From Pyxicephalus adspersus (taxonomy: Eukaryota; Chordata; Amphibia; Anura; Pyxicephalidae): a stretch of DNA of 64,000 bases. Positions 10,870-22,627 of this stretch are shown here, one piece after another. The notes under the pieces are model-generated. The model was not told the origin of the DNA. It worked only from the letters and a program-made list of their open reading frames with translations, and did not search any database. How positions within the stretch are numbered: position 1 is the first letter of the stretch; each line of letters starts with the position of its first letter. A program made the translations under genes and the position numbers. The stretch is from NCBI RefSeq assembly GCF_032062135.1, contig NC_092860.1, positions 62,581,708-62,645,707 on the forward strand, written 5' to 3'.

Positions 10870-11310
10870 TAATTTCAGGTAAAATTACATATACTTGGAT
10901 AGTTGGCCACTCTCCCATCTCAGTGGTATTATTCTGAGAATTTATGTTTGGACCCAATGTTCCTTAAAATGTACCATAATGTACCAATTTATTTAAAATG
11001 TAAAAAGTTATTGGAAAGGTATTAAGGGTATGAGATCAGATAATTTGTAATTTGTTTTATCCAGACACCTTCAATTTTGGCCTGATCGTTCATCTTGGTG
11101 TCAATGATATTGGTAAGTTGAAGATTTTGGATTTGCTTTTTAAAATTCAGCATGACCTTCACTGTTTCAAAACATTTTTCTACTACTGTTATTTTTTCTA
11201 AAAATCATTCCTTAATTGTATTAGTTATCACAGCCTGAATTAAAGTCTTATGAAAAAATTTAAAGGTGTATCAATCGAGCTTGAGAGAAATATATGATGG
11301 GAAGCTTTTC
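10870..11310 (+). pseudogene. Tyrosine-recombinase retroelement: SGNH-hydrolase-like ORF
   Basis: A broken frame reads YTWIVGHSPIS at about 10890-10920, resembling the nucleophile block of SGNH/GDSL hydrolases. LIVHLGVNDIGKLKILDLLF at about 11080-11140 matches the Asn-containing G-N-D block (here with V-N-D). This third ORF is known downstream of the recombinase in some vertebrate Ngaro/DIRS-like elements, and its role in the life cycle is unclear. The final catalytic D-x-x-H block is not readable here but is seen in the separate relic at 19360-19560. Confidence 0.6.
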
Positions 11311-11599
11311 ATTTTGTAATTTCGAATTGTAAGGAGGTTTGAGTAAGCATGATGTAGTCTACAATTCAGATACTGTTCCCAATATTGTTAATACTGGTAT
11401 TCAGTCAGGCTTTGAAATGGCCGAAGTTGGGGACTGATTGTGATTTATTTGAAATTTTATTTTTGCTGGAGCCATAATGATTGGGCAAATTAATGTTGGA
11501 TGTTATGGTGAAAAAATATTTTATAAATATATAAATATATATTATTGTTCAATTTAATGTATGGGTGTACTGCCTGAAACACCCTTGGCTGTGCAAAAA

Positions 11600-12050
11600 G
11601 GTTGTAGTGATATTGACACGCAGTGGCAGGTGAACCTTGTGGATATGAAAGAATGTCTGAAGAGAATGACGGCATAAACTAGATACTGACTGTGATAGAT
11701 ATCCCATCCAAAAGTGCCTGGTGCATAGTGATTCAAATCAAGTTTTGTCTGTGCGTTGCGGAAGCTTTTTAACAGATATTTTGCGTTCCCAAGAAATTAA
11801 ATACAGACAGCAGCAAAGAAGTTCTCAATAGATGTGTATTATGTAACTATGTAACAATTATATGATACAGCATTTTGTCGAACAGACTTTTACAAAAAAA
11901 ATTTTCACCAAATACACTGTGAATACAAAGAGCTTAAAGCCGTTCATAAACTAAAGGACCTGTGCAACAAGGTCATTAAGGGATTTTTCTACACGGAGGA
12001 AATACAAAAGGTTTCTCTTGACATGAGACGTGATAACAAAAGCTTGATGA
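11600..12050 (+). pseudogene. Polinton/Maverick-type integrase relic
   Basis: A plus-strand frame with stops contains DIDTQWQVNLVDM (11609-11647), ILTVIDIPSKSAWC (near 11680-11725) and LNTDSSKEVLN (near 11800-11830). A later segment reads HKLKDLCNKVIKGFFYTEE (near 11940-12000). These correspond in order to the WQADLVDM, VIDVFSKYAW, TDxGxEF and LKDxxGExIxGxFYExEL blocks of Polinton-type DDE integrases. The expected neighbours (protein-primed polymerase, ATPase, capsid genes) are not recognisable, so only a fragment survives. The family call is from remembered motifs. Confidence 0.6.
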
Positions 12051-12427
12051 ATTTCATAAACTGTTTTTAATTAGCGTCAAGACTAAATTACGCTTAATAT
12101 GAGCGATAGCACTGCTTTAATGCTTTTTGCGCAACAAAAAGATTTTACCCCCGAAATAAAAGTGTTTTTACGATATTCATCTACACAGATATAATTTAAC
12201 ATTATCTTGTGGGCAGTATTTACGTGTAGCTTTTGAGAACCATTGATATTAGCAGTAAAACAGGCGATGAAGTCACACAGCGGTATACCAGACTAGACTG
12301 CATACCAATTTGCAAACAAATTTGCATACCAATTTACAAACTTTGATTCCATGATACTTTCATTATTTACTAATCAAGCTAAACCTGGTAAATCCAAATA
12401 CAGAAAAACAATTACATTTTAGACTGT

Positions 12428-12700
12428 TCATGGAGTCATTGTAGTAAAATGTTGTCCCAGAGAGTGTAAGGTGATCCGGTTAGCTATACCTGAAATTTTG
12501 TTGCAAAAGCGGGCCATGGCTTGGAGGGTTGCTGTGGTGATTAATTCATGCAAGTCACCAGCCTTGCAGGGATATTTCAAATCTAATTCAGGATTAAAAA
12601 CATTTGCTGACGAATAGCAAATTACTTTTAGGAAATCTATTACAAGAAAATGTAGGTGGGTCGCAGCCCCTGTGTTGTGACCCAAATTACGAGTAACCAC
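12428..12700 (-). other. 90-codon open frame, unrecognised
   Basis: A minus-strand frame of 90 codons starts with ATG at 12700. I do not recognise the product. It is mixed hydrophobic and polar with no signal peptide and no clear motif. Its right edge overlaps sequence resembling a dispersed frog repeat (12650-12790), so it may be transposon-derived or accidental. Confidence 0.2.
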
Positions 12701-12873
12701 CCAAAAACAACTGAGTGGTTACTCAAAAGTGCCAGGTGGTGAGCCCAGCTATAAGGAGCTGGAGAGAACACTGTAGCCCATGTCTGTAACATATATCAAA
12801 GTGTGTGTTTAACTGATATTTCTTTTCCTGTCACTTCTGACAAAATAAAGCTAGCTTAGTTCAGCCCCTCGAT

Positions 12874-12935
12874 CTTCATAGGACTGCCTTACCAAAGGTA
12901 TAAAAGTAACCTCCCTCTCCCCTGCAGGTGTTCTT
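12874..12935. repeat. 62-base dispersed repeat, copy 1
   Basis: These 62 bases match 54754-54815 with about 7 substitutions and no gaps, including CCTGCAGGTGTTCTT. The two copies lie 42 kb apart. The second sits inside an inverted-repeat structure that looks like the terminal region of a mobile element. Confidence 0.75.
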
Positions 12936-13748
12936 TTTCTGTGCTTGCTCCAGGGCCATTCATTTGTTTCCCCTACATTTTTCCTTCCCTGGTTCAGCCT
13001 TCCCAAGGGGGAAGTCCCCTTGCAGACAGTAAAGTCATCATGTTTCAGGAACCCCGTGCCAAGCATATGGTGATATGGAGCTTAAATAGCCTCTTTGTTG
13101 CTGGTAGGTGAGCAGTAAGACAAATGTTTTACCTGTTTACACTTACTTTTTTATAGCTGTCCAAAAATGTCACTCAGTGCTTTGCATATGTGCAGCTAAC
13201 TTCAGCTCACAACCATCATACAAATGGCAGTAGTAGAGATGAGTATGAAGGAAAGAATGTCTTTGCGTTATGTTGTATCCCTTGGGCCCCCTGCTGGCTC
13301 ATTGAAATTGCAGTCTGAGCATCAAACAATAAAAGAGAGCTTAATGTGGTTTCTTTCTGTTGTTGGATTAAAGCCCCCCAAGAAAGCATACCAGGAAGTC
13401 AGAGCAGTGTACAGTGCCTCTAATAGAGGTTGTGTAACAAAGGATATGTCTCCATGTATGCCAGTGTCAAAAGATGCTAAGCTACCTTGAGCAATGTGCA
13501 ATGTGTGCCTCTCAGGTCAGCTAACACTGACATCAATGAACGTGAATTGTGTCCTGATTCCTTAGGACCCAAACATTATTTCAGGGGTTTTCCCCATCCT
13601 AAAAGGTTGAGAAAGGCGGATTAATGCCATCAAGCTAAGGGATATCTCATGCCCCTTCTATGTCAATTAGCAGATCATTCTGCAATTGAAGTATGCTGGG
13701 CATGTGGCACCAAGGCATCGCCCTTCAAACTTATCTGTGCATCTTGCT
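12936..13748. other. No recognisable gene
   Basis: Open frames here are short and lack family motifs. No clear terminal repeats are seen. Confidence 0.4.
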
Positions 13749-13752
13749 TTAA

Positions 13753-14301
13753 CCTCCCTAGCGGTACATTTCTGTCTAGATTTATATGTCTAAAAGCGGT
13801 ACATTGTTTTTCATGAAAATGTACTTTACAGTATAATAGTATGAGTAAAAAAAATGTAAAACACAAAATCATGTAAATATAATAAATTAATTAAATTAAA
13901 AAACATATATATATATATATATATATGAGAATAATAAATATTATTCTCATACTATTATATTATATAATATTATAAAATAAATGTTCATCAAAACAATGTA
14001 CTGCTTTTACACATATAAATCCAATGTGTTGCATTCAATACAGTTATTTTCTCCCCCTGCTGGCAACATACACACGCACCAACGTCACCAGGAACTCCCC
14101 CGGTGACTCATCGTGTGCAGACGCCAGAGGGAGAAGAAAGAAGACAGGGATTGCGGCGGTGGACGACGCGGGATGCGGATCAGGTAAGGCTGTATTTACT
14201 ATTACTTCCCATAGGTTTACCTACCCCGGGTATGACTGGGGTTACTGCTTTCAGCAACTTTTTTCTACCCCGAGACACACTCTGGGTTACCGCTAGGAAG
14301 G
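13753..14301. mobile_element. piggyBac-type MITE (copy 1)
   Basis: The block is bounded by TTAA at 13749-13752 and 14302-14305. Its ends read CCTCCCTAGCGGTA and the complement of CCTTCCTAGCGGTAACCC, matching the family of the elements at 21420 and 47990. TTAA duplication and short inverted ends starting with C are diagnostic of piggyBac. The interior holds a TA microsatellite (13905-13927) and no transposase. Confidence 0.85.
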
Positions 14302-14659
14302 TTAAAGAAGCAACTAAAGATAAGAAAACACAACCACAGATGTTCTAGGACAATACTGATCAAGCTGTCACAGAATAAATGCAGGAAAATAACTATGTCC
14401 GCAACTAAAGAAAGTCGTATGGAGAGAATGAAGATTTTTTTCAGGATTCTAAACTTTCACAGAGACTTTGGAGTCTGATAGTGGGACTGACAGCTCACTC
14501 TTTTGATTTTGCTTTGGTGGTTCCCTTAGTTCAAATCCTCAAACAGGCTATCAAGTAAAAAGAAGTGGCTGTTCTTCACCTAGAGAAGTTATTTCCCATA
14601 TTTTAAAAAGGAAAGTCCATTTTTTTTCTGTTTAGGATCATCTGGATTAGTGTCTAGAT

Positions 14660-15248
14660 CAGGAATGGGCAAACTACAGCCCATGGGCCATATAAAGCCT
14701 GATAAGGTTGTTTCTCTGGCCCTTTGGGTGGTCCACGTCTCCCATATCCCAGCTCACGGAGGTGGGCGGGCTGTGTCCCTGCACACAACCCGCCCACTCT
14801 CCCAACGCAGGCTCTGAGCTTTTGATGGGAGAGTGGGCGGGCTGTGTCACTGCACACAACCCGCCCACTCTCCCATTGCAGGCTCAGACCTGCAAAGGGA
14901 GAGTGGGTGGGCTGTCACTGCTCACAACTAACCCACTCTCCAATCGCAGGCTCAGATCTGCGATGGGAGAGTGAGCAGGCTGTCACTGCACACAACCTGC
15001 CCACTCTCCCATCTCAGGCTCAGCTCCACGATGGGAGAGTGGGCGGGCTGTCACTGCACACAACCCGCCCACCCTCCCATTGTAGGCTCAGATCTGCGAT
15101 GGGAGGGGGGCAGGGTTATGCCAGCATAATTTCACATTCAGTTGCGTCATAATGGCATAACCCTACCCACTCTCCCAGAGGCCCGGCCTCTCTGTCAAAT
15201 TTTTTTATCAGATTGTGGCTCCTGACTGAAAAAGTTTGCCCACCCTTG
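14660..15248. mobile_element. hAT non-autonomous element with tandem array
   Basis: The ends are CAGGAATGGGCAAACT at 14660 and the complement of CAAGGGTGGGCAAACT ending at 15248. The target duplication GTCTAGAT is perfect at 14652-14659 and 15249-15256. The interior is mostly a tandem array (14827-15100). There is no transposase, so it would have been moved by a hAT enzyme in trans. The perfect duplication suggests a fairly young insertion. Confidence 0.92.
14827..15100. repeat. Tandem array of 68-70-base palindromic units
   Basis: Four units (14827-14896, 14897-14964, 14965-15032, 15033-15100) follow one another, with degenerate partial units on both sides. Each unit carries GGGAGAGTGGGCGGG and, about 20 bases later, its near complement CCCGCCCACTCTCCC, so each can fold into a GC-rich hairpin. 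Confidence 0.9.
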
Positions 15249-15256
15249 GTCTAGAT

Positions 15257-17009
15257 GGGTACTTTAAGCAAATCTACACCACAACAGGTCTGGTTGTTGC
15301 CCAGCAGTATTAGAATTAGTGTCACGTTGTTGAGGTGGGCAGATAAACAGGTCCTGTATGCGGTCCAGATCCTTTTTGGAAGAAGGTATAAAGGGGAAGT
15401 TGCTAAGTTGTGGCATAGGCATCAGTAGCTCTTTGTTCATTCAGCCCTCTTCCATAACTTTTCAAGAGGCAAGAGATTTCCTGTCAAGAAATTAGTTGAT
15501 CCTCAGTAAAGGGAAACCCCAAAATCCTAGGTTCTCCAGTCTAAAATCAGCCTTCCAAGTAAAGTAAAGTAAAGCCTTCCAGGGGTGTATCCATCCAGAC
15601 ACAGAAGATATAAACAAGATTGTCCAAGTTTTCCAGCATTTGGAAAAGCTCCGTGACACCCTGGGCAATTTCAGTCAGGTAACATATGAGCAGATAATTT
15701 TTCAACCACGAGAGTCCACTGAGCAGACACAGGTTTTAAGTCAATAGACCTGATGAAATACTCTGGTTCTCTGGAGTAAAGGAGACCAGGAAGTGACCAG
15801 TGGACAGGATTCCAGAACAGGGCTGCTGCTACTGCTGGCTGCAGAGGAATGTGAGGTGGGTAACAGACAGTAACACAGATCCCTTTTTCCTGCATGGATC
15901 TGTGACAAGAACCAATAGCACTGATCTTGAGAGGTCATAGCCACGAAAGGCGTCCGGACCATAAATATTTTTTAATAGCATTTTATGGATTTTATCTTTT
16001 ATATTATGTTTTGTGACCCTATGTTGCTTGTTTGGCATTTTATTCAAAGTGTATGTATTGTTAGTATTTTTTTTTAAATAAATTATGTTTTTTAAACATT
16101 TGGATGCCCATAACTCCCTACTTGGTTCCACTAACCTTTGGATGCTCTGACCAAATTGAACATACTTTCTACCGTGATTGGAAACACAATAACGAGAGAG
16201 TGGTTTGGCAATCTAAAAAACACGGATCTGCGGTAATTTTGGATCCGCGCGTTCTGTTTTTCAAACCGAAGTTTGTCGCATCATTACTAGAAGTGGTACA
16301 TGAGTCTTTACTCACTAAAAATAGTGTTTTGTGAATATTCACAAAAATTTCTCAGAAGTGTTCATCCCTTTTACTTTCTAAAACAGCATTTTGGTAACAG
16401 GTTTGATAGTATGCTTCAATCACAATGCGTAATCCAGATACAGAAACATACGTTTTTAATCTATACTTTTGAAAACAAAAAAAAGACTAGTCCAGGATGT
16501 GGACAGTGATTTACAATTAATTAGTGTACTGGTAGGTGACCTATAACTGCACAAAGGTAAGGCCCAACAGCTCAGGGTAAAACACATGCTATGAATTTGT
16601 AAAATACTGTACCTATGCAGACCCCTGGGCATGAACATCTAGAGATGCAAGAGTTCACTTCATTCATTTCTCGCAGTTGTCATATGCTTTAATAATTTTT
16701 ACTAAGCACTGTGTAACCTCCATTGATATTTGTTTAAGAGGATATTCTGTGATTATAAATTGCAGTTGTCATCATATGCTCATTACATGCACATTTCATG
16801 AGGAAGATTTTTTTTTTTTTTTTGAAAAGCATCAAGATTGATTGTGAATGCAGCATAAAAAAAGTTTTCTCAGATTTATTGAAGAACTATAATCTTTAGC
16901 ATTGTATGGCTATCTTTTTGAGGATGATTTTTTTATATTAGGGGATAATCCTAATAAAAATGGAATACATTGTTATTTTTTAAAATACTAAAACTTTTTT
17001 CAACCTAAC
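15257..17009. other. No confident gene
   Basis: Open frames are short and lack recognised motifs. There is a T-run near 16809-16823. Parts of 15700-16130 may be repeat-derived, but I cannot name a family. Confidence 0.35.
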
Positions 17010-17105
17010 TACCGTGTTTCCCCGAAAACAATACACTGTCGTATATTTATTTTTCCTCAAGAAGACACAATATGGATTATTTTCAGGGGATGTCTTATTT
17101 TTATT
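17010..17105. mobile_element. Partial copy of the 10581 MITE
   Basis: Starts TACCGTGTTTCCCCGAAAAC and continues with GATTATTTTCAGGGGATGTC, matching the left half of the element at 10581. The right inverted repeat is missing. Confidence 0.7.
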
Positions 17106-18240
17106 AGGTATTTAGGTATTTTATTTTTATTCAGCATTATTTATCAGGGATCCAGTGAGAACTGGGTTTAATCTGCACAGTGGAGCTGGGATGATCTCTC
17201 TGGGTTCAGTAGCAGACTGCTTGCTGAAGCTTTTCTCCTATCCCCTGGAGTTTGTGTGGTGTGAGAGAGACCCACAGACTGTTGCTGGTTGGTGCTGGGG
17301 GAGAGAGACCCACACTGCTGAGTAAAACAGCAGCCACAGCTTTACTTCTTCCCCCACACAGCTTTACTTCTTCTACGCCACTAAACGAGGATTGTCGCAG
17401 CAAACAAACGACCCTTCTGGCAGGTCTGATTGGGTGATGATCATTTGCAATCTATTGTGTGTATGGTGGGTCAGTGATCGTAAATGGTTCTGCAGTACAC
17501 TTTTTCCTTTACATATATGTCACTTCCTGCATCGTTCAAACAATCGTATCTAGCGTGTGTACACTATTGGTGGATTATATTTGAACAATCATATTGTTAC
17601 AGCATTTACAGAATTGTGCACAATACGATTGTTCCAAATAATCATGCATAATTGTTGATCTGTCGTTAGTCGTTCGTTTTCTAACGACAATTATTGCACG
17701 TGTGTACATAGCCTTAGTCTTTGTATTGTGACTCCTATTGTAGGAAATCCGCATTTTTGATTTGTGCTGTCCCCTACTAAAAAGCACCCTACTGCCCCCT
17801 GGATAGACAATTATCTGCCTACTGATTTTGATAAGAATCTACTCTTGCTTTGAGAGATTCTATGTTGTGTTTGCCCCTAAGGATATTCAAATATGGGTCC
17901 TCTCCTTCCCTGTTCGTAACCTTTCCCGGCCCTCTCTTTCACCTCTATTTTCTCTTCTACTATTTTTCATTCTCTTTTGCTTTTCCTCCTAGGCAGGACC
18001 TTCCTTTTTTTTATCTATGTTCATTATATAAGAATGTTTGTCTTTTTAGTGTGAGACAAACCAAAATGTTTGTGTTGATGAAAAGCCCATTTACTAGGAG
18101 TGCAAAGGACTATGTTTGATTCCTTTTCTTTTTGACTTGTTTGTGTTTTTGTTTTTCCTTAAAAAAAATTGTAAAACTTTTATTCTTAATAACAATTATT
18201 GAAAACAAAAATCACCCTACTATAGGTGCCACACTTCATG
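17106..18240. other. No confident gene; possible L1 3' tail
   Basis: The stretch 17840-18205 is pyrimidine-rich and ends in A-rich sequence (AAAATTGTAAAAC), like the 3' ends of the Tx1-like L1 copies in this window. No ORF2 motif is readable, so this is only a guess. The rest shows nothing. Confidence 0.3.
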
Positions 18241-18249
18241 TGTTTTCTA

Positions 18250-19268
18250 TACTTACTAGACAAAAGGGTTTTCCCTCTACCCCAGGGTTGCTGAAACCGA
18301 TATGTGGTAACCCTGAATTTACACTGGGATTGCAATGCTCCTTTCTTCAAAATTGGAAAGGTGTTTCTCCACCAAAAGTAGCTGATTTCCTGAGGGCAGG
18401 TAGACTGCAGTCAAGGAGTGATTGAGCTGATCTGGTAGAAGGCGAATTGATTCTATGGTGGCCATACATTCAAATTAAAAACTATATTGCGGAAATTGGT
18501 TTCCTAGAAATCGATCAATCCTAGAACAGATCTGTCTTAAAGGGACTGCGGTATGTCACACAGTCTCATATTTGTATTCAGTCATTTGTGAACTCACCTG
18601 TAAGGATAACATTAGAGTCAAAAGGGCTTGGGAATCAGCACTCTAGGTTGAGTTTTTAGATCGACAATGGCAGAATATGTGTTTAATGGCTCATAAGTGT
18701 TCTATAAGTACCAGATTGCAGGAAACCTTGTATAAAATTTTGTGGTACCCTACTCCGGATCGCATTCACAAATGGTTCCCAGACTCCTCAGCCTTATGTT
18801 GGAGGTGTAATCATGCTGAGGGTACAATGTTACATATTTGGTGATTCCCTGGGTTCCTATAAGACCTCCTTAACCCTGCATCTGTTGAACTCTGCTCACA
18901 GTCCGATTCCTTTGTCCTGGAAGTCCCCTGTCCCACCTTCGGTTAAAAACTGGCTTCTTAGGGTGCAAGAGATATACTTAATGGAAGAATCCTAAAGCTG
19001 ATAAGTATAAACTATTAGTCCATAATTAAAACTGAGTCTCTCTCCCCGATTTTGTACTTTTGAGAGGTCATGGTTACTAACTGTACCAAATGTTATAGAC
19101 CCACTTGGTTGTTACCCAATTTGTTGATTACTATTGTTGTTTTTTCCACAAGATTCTCCAGTATGTACTATTTACTTTTCGTACTACATGATTGTATGCC
19201 TGTATTTTTATGTTCATGTTTTTTTTGTTATCTCCTCTTTATCAATAAAACTTGAAGTGTGAAAAAAA
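18250..19268 (+). pseudogene. Tx1-like L1 ORF2 C-terminus and 3' end
   Basis: A broken frame reads GNPEFTLGLQCSFLQNWKG near 18310-18365 and, after stops, CWRCNHAEGTMLHIW near 18800-18840. The latter is the Cys-rich finger C-x-x-C...H at the end of L1 ORF2 (endonuclease-reverse transcriptase). A final segment (18895-18990) and an A-rich end at 19260-19268 follow. The reverse transcriptase core is absent, so this is a typical 5'-truncated insertion. Confidence 0.7.
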
Positions 19269-19289
19269 AACAAAAGGAGGGCATAGTAG

Positions 19290-19990
19290 GTTTTTTAAAG
19301 TACAAGAAGGAGGTGGTCATCAGCCATTTTGTAAGACCGGATCGGGTAAATAAGGTCAGATAAAGGTTAATCGGGAAGTTGGCCGCTTCTTTAGAGGAAT
19401 AGAGGATTGGTTATTAGGCACCATGAGCTGGAGGAAGACACTTGGCAGTTTCTTCAGGGGGACAGGGTCCACCTGAATGTGGTGGGCACAGATTTTTGGG
19501 CCCTGGGAATACAGGAAGGGGTACATCAGGCTTTGCGGGTAAGGGGGGGGGGCGCGCAGGACAGAGGGGTCACACTGGCACCCTTATGGCGGTTGAGGTC
19601 CTCGGGGTCGGTAGGAGACACCAGGATGATTTGGAAGTGGGAGAACCCATCTCAGTGTGGGGACTCTCAGAGTGATACAGGAAGTTGAGGGAGAAGTTCC
19701 AAAGAAAAATGAGAAGGGGCTACGCACAGTGCAGCTGGGAGCAGAGGAACAGAAGGAGTGGTAGCCCCCCTAGGAAGATGGCGGAGGATAAAGCAATGGA
19801 GGACCTGCAACCAGGGACAAGTAGGGTGGAAGGATTTACAGGTTGGAAGGGGTTTTGTTACAAGTCTGGTTAAAATATGTTAAAAATATGTTGTTATGTT
19901 ATGGATGTTAAATTATTGAATAGAAGACTGGTTAAATTGTGTTTAATAAAGTGGCCTGAAAGGCTATTTAATCCATGCATGGGTCTCTGT
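19290..19990 (+). pseudogene. 3' end of a second tyrosine-recombinase element with SGNH hydrolase end
   Basis: A frame near 19360-19560 reads VIRHHELEEDTWQFLQGDRV and then HLNVVGTDFWALGIQEGV. This matches the last catalytic block of SGNH hydrolases (D-x-V-H-L, Asp and His of the triad), as found in the third ORF of Ngaro/DIRS-like elements. The reverse transcriptase and recombinase are missing. The G-run at about 19541-19551 probably added a frameshift. This is a separate insertion from the element at 7900-11310. Confidence 0.55.
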
Positions 19991-20679
19991 GATCATTAAG
20001 GTGGGGGTAAAAGGGGGAGGGGGGAGGGCGTGTAAGCCTCTGAGGTACCTATGTTATGTAAAAGCTATTTATTTAGGTTTTAATTAGACAGAGTGGAAGC
20101 ACATGCTGAAGTGACTTCTTTTAAGAAAACCCATAGTGCTTTGTAATTTTAATGTAATTGGTTCACCTATTACTGAAGATTTACTTTTAAAAAATATATT
20201 TAAAAAAATAGTAACAGAAAAAATACCTAAAACTTCATTTTTAAACACCATAAACATAAGGGGCGCCAAAACATTTGAAGAGCACTGTACCCTATCTCTA
20301 ATGCTCCTGCTGTGTCTGCATCTTCACTGAACAGATCAACTGTTATATTTCTCTTAGGTATGGCGTTAGTGAAAAGGAACATAACCGAACTCCATACTGC
20401 TTGTTCCAAATATTAGGCCCTGATTTCATAGCTCAGGCACAAACCACTGTGGGCTACAATTAGCGGGATTTAGTGAGCCAAATAAGATTTATTATTTCCA
20501 GAAAGCTCATGCATCATGTTGCCTAATGGAACCACCAATGCTATAGTGAAACAACTAAAATATGTCTTATCTGGCTGGTGATCCTGTGTTGTGCGCCATC
20601 GCAGTAACAAACACTGTTTAATCTGTCCAGCTACGTCACTTGCAGCAGAAAGGAGAACTAAGAAATAGCAGTAGCCCCT

Positions 20680-21200
20680 GCTTCCCTTTAGCTGTTCAAC
20701 CTATGATGTACTTTATCCGCATTCCCAGCACACACTCTGAGGCTGTGCACAGCTGAAGGAGGTTTTAGAGGCAGATTAGTTTCTGACTCAATCCTGCGCT
20801 CTCATGACTGCCTTTCTGCTCACAGTCCCCAGTGCCTGTTGTAGTGTTAGGCTGGCCTGATTTGCTGCTGGTGTGTAATTTTGTAAGATTTACTGTTGCT
20901 GATTTTGCTCGTTTCTGAGAGTATATGCTGCCTGGAATGACCTTTTGCATGTGGCCCCGACTCTGCTTTTGTCTTGCCCTTATATACCTTGTCTGGTGGA
21001 CTGATTACCTGTGAATCACCTGGCTCTGTATTCTGGAATTTTCTGGAATCTTGGTACTGCATTCTCCATGGGATCCTAGTCCTCTGCAGGCCTTCGCCAG
21101 ACACCATTCCTTAGTCCTGGGGGCAACCGTGCGCTTCCCAAGGCTGAGCGAAGCCTTGTGCTTTGCAGGTTTGGCAAGCAAAGAAATTATGGTATGCATA
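20680..21200 (+). other. LTR-like GC-richer block (uncertain)
   Basis: The composition and phrases here, such as CTTCCCAAGGCTGAGCGAAG, resemble the LTRs of vertebrate Gypsy-type elements. I found no TG...CA termini, duplication or pol motifs, so this may be unrelated. Confidence 0.2.
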
Positions 21201-21204
21201 GCAG

Positions 21205-21415
21205 TCATTGCTCAAGGAACATTTAAAACTAGTCAGAGACAAAGTTTTGGAGAATTATAGATCAGGGTTGGGTCATGAAAAAATATCCCAAATTTTGAAT
21301 ACTTTGAAGAACACCATTAAAGCCATAAAGAAAAAAATGGAAAGAATATGGCACTGCTACAAACCTGACAAAAGAAAATCACCCACCAAAACTCACACAC
21401 TGGGCACAGGGGACC
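21205..21415 (+). pseudogene. Tc1-like transposase N-terminal relic
   Basis: The frame reads VRDKVLENYRSGLGHEKISQ, then TLKNTIKAIKKKMERI and KPDKRKSPTK. This matches the paired helix-turn-helix DNA-binding region of Tc1/mariner transposases. It is cut at 21416 by a piggyBac element. No DDE catalytic domain is recognised on the far side. Confidence 0.6.
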
Positions 21416-21419
21416 TTAA

Positions 21420-22211
21420 CCCCCTAGCGTTCTAATTCTGTCAGTTTTTTGATGCAAAAAGTCATCCTATTTTTTTTGCATAGAAATTTTTGTTTATATT
21501 GTGGGCTTGTAATTCTTAGGATTAACTCCCGGGTATGATAATTATATTTATTTATTATAATATAATCATAAATTATAAAAAATAATTATAAAAAATAATT
21601 TTAAAAAATAATGAAATAATAGACAACAATGTAATCTAAAAATAAAATATAAAATTAAAAATGTACTTTTATTTTTATTTTTTGTTGTGTGGTGTTTTTG
21701 TACTGTAAAAACCATTTAAAAGCAGATTACATTGTAATCTGCTTTTAAATTTCCCTCCCAGACACACCCCCCCCCAAAACATCACCACTCACATCACTTG
21801 GAAGATGACTCATCCTCCGGGGTGATGTGAGTGGGGATTTCCCTGCCTGCTCACACAGGTCGCCACCCCCGGAATTTGCTATTGCTGCTGGCATCTGCAG
21901 TGAGATGTGAAGCACAATGCAGAAATCCTGCATTGTGCTTTGCATCTCTCTGGAGATGCGGGCAGCAGCGTGGCCGGGACCCGGGTGGTATTTAAAAGCA
22001 GATTACTCAGTAATCTGCTTTTAAATTTCCCACCCGGCCACACCCCCCGACGGACCGGCGCCAGGGCATCACACCAGGACTATCGAATCGCCGCTGGAGC
22101 GCGGGGCAAAGGGAAGGGGGGCTCTTAAATTTACCCCGAGTGTGACTCGGGATTACCGCTTTTTGCAAGTAAAAGCCACCCGAGTCACACTCGGGATTAC
22201 CGCTAGGGGGG
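21420..22211. mobile_element. piggyBac-type non-autonomous element (copy 2)
   Basis: Bounded by TTAA at 21416-21419 and 22212-22215. The ends are CCCCCTAGCGTTCTAATTC and the complement of CCCCCCTAGCGGTAATCCC. The left end shares TTCTAATTCTGTCAGTTTTT with the element at 47990. The right end carries a subterminal palindrome built on CCCGAGTGTGACTCGGG (about 22136-22192). It has no transposase. It interrupts the Tc1 relic. Confidence 0.92.
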
Positions 22212-22627
22212 TTAATCAGAAACGCAAAAAAAGACCAAGAATACCACTGACGAAGCTGCAAAGATTTACAGCAGAGATCCCTAGTATGATTTTAAGCCAT
22301 ACTTTCAGAGGGCTGGGCATTATTGCAAACTGGCCAGAAAAAAAGCAATTGCTTTTATAATATTATGAAAACATGATTGAGTCTCATCTGACCTGGGAAC
22401 CTTCTTTCAAGGGGGTCTGCCACTTGCTATCAATGAAACTTCAAACTAAATTATTTGTCCATCTGGAAATCACCATGTGTGGCGCAAATCCAACACTTTC
22501 TATCTCCTATCTGGTCAGTAATAAAAAAAGATGGATGAAACAAAATACAGGACAATTAATTGGAAAAGAAAACAGTTGAATTTTGCCAAGGTTGTGAGAT
22601 AAGGATAAAAATGTATCATCCAGGGGC

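Noticed and set aside
14844..15152. Protein with internal repeats (102 codons)
   Set aside because: The repetition comes from the palindromic 68-base DNA array in a hAT element, and similar frames occur on both strands.
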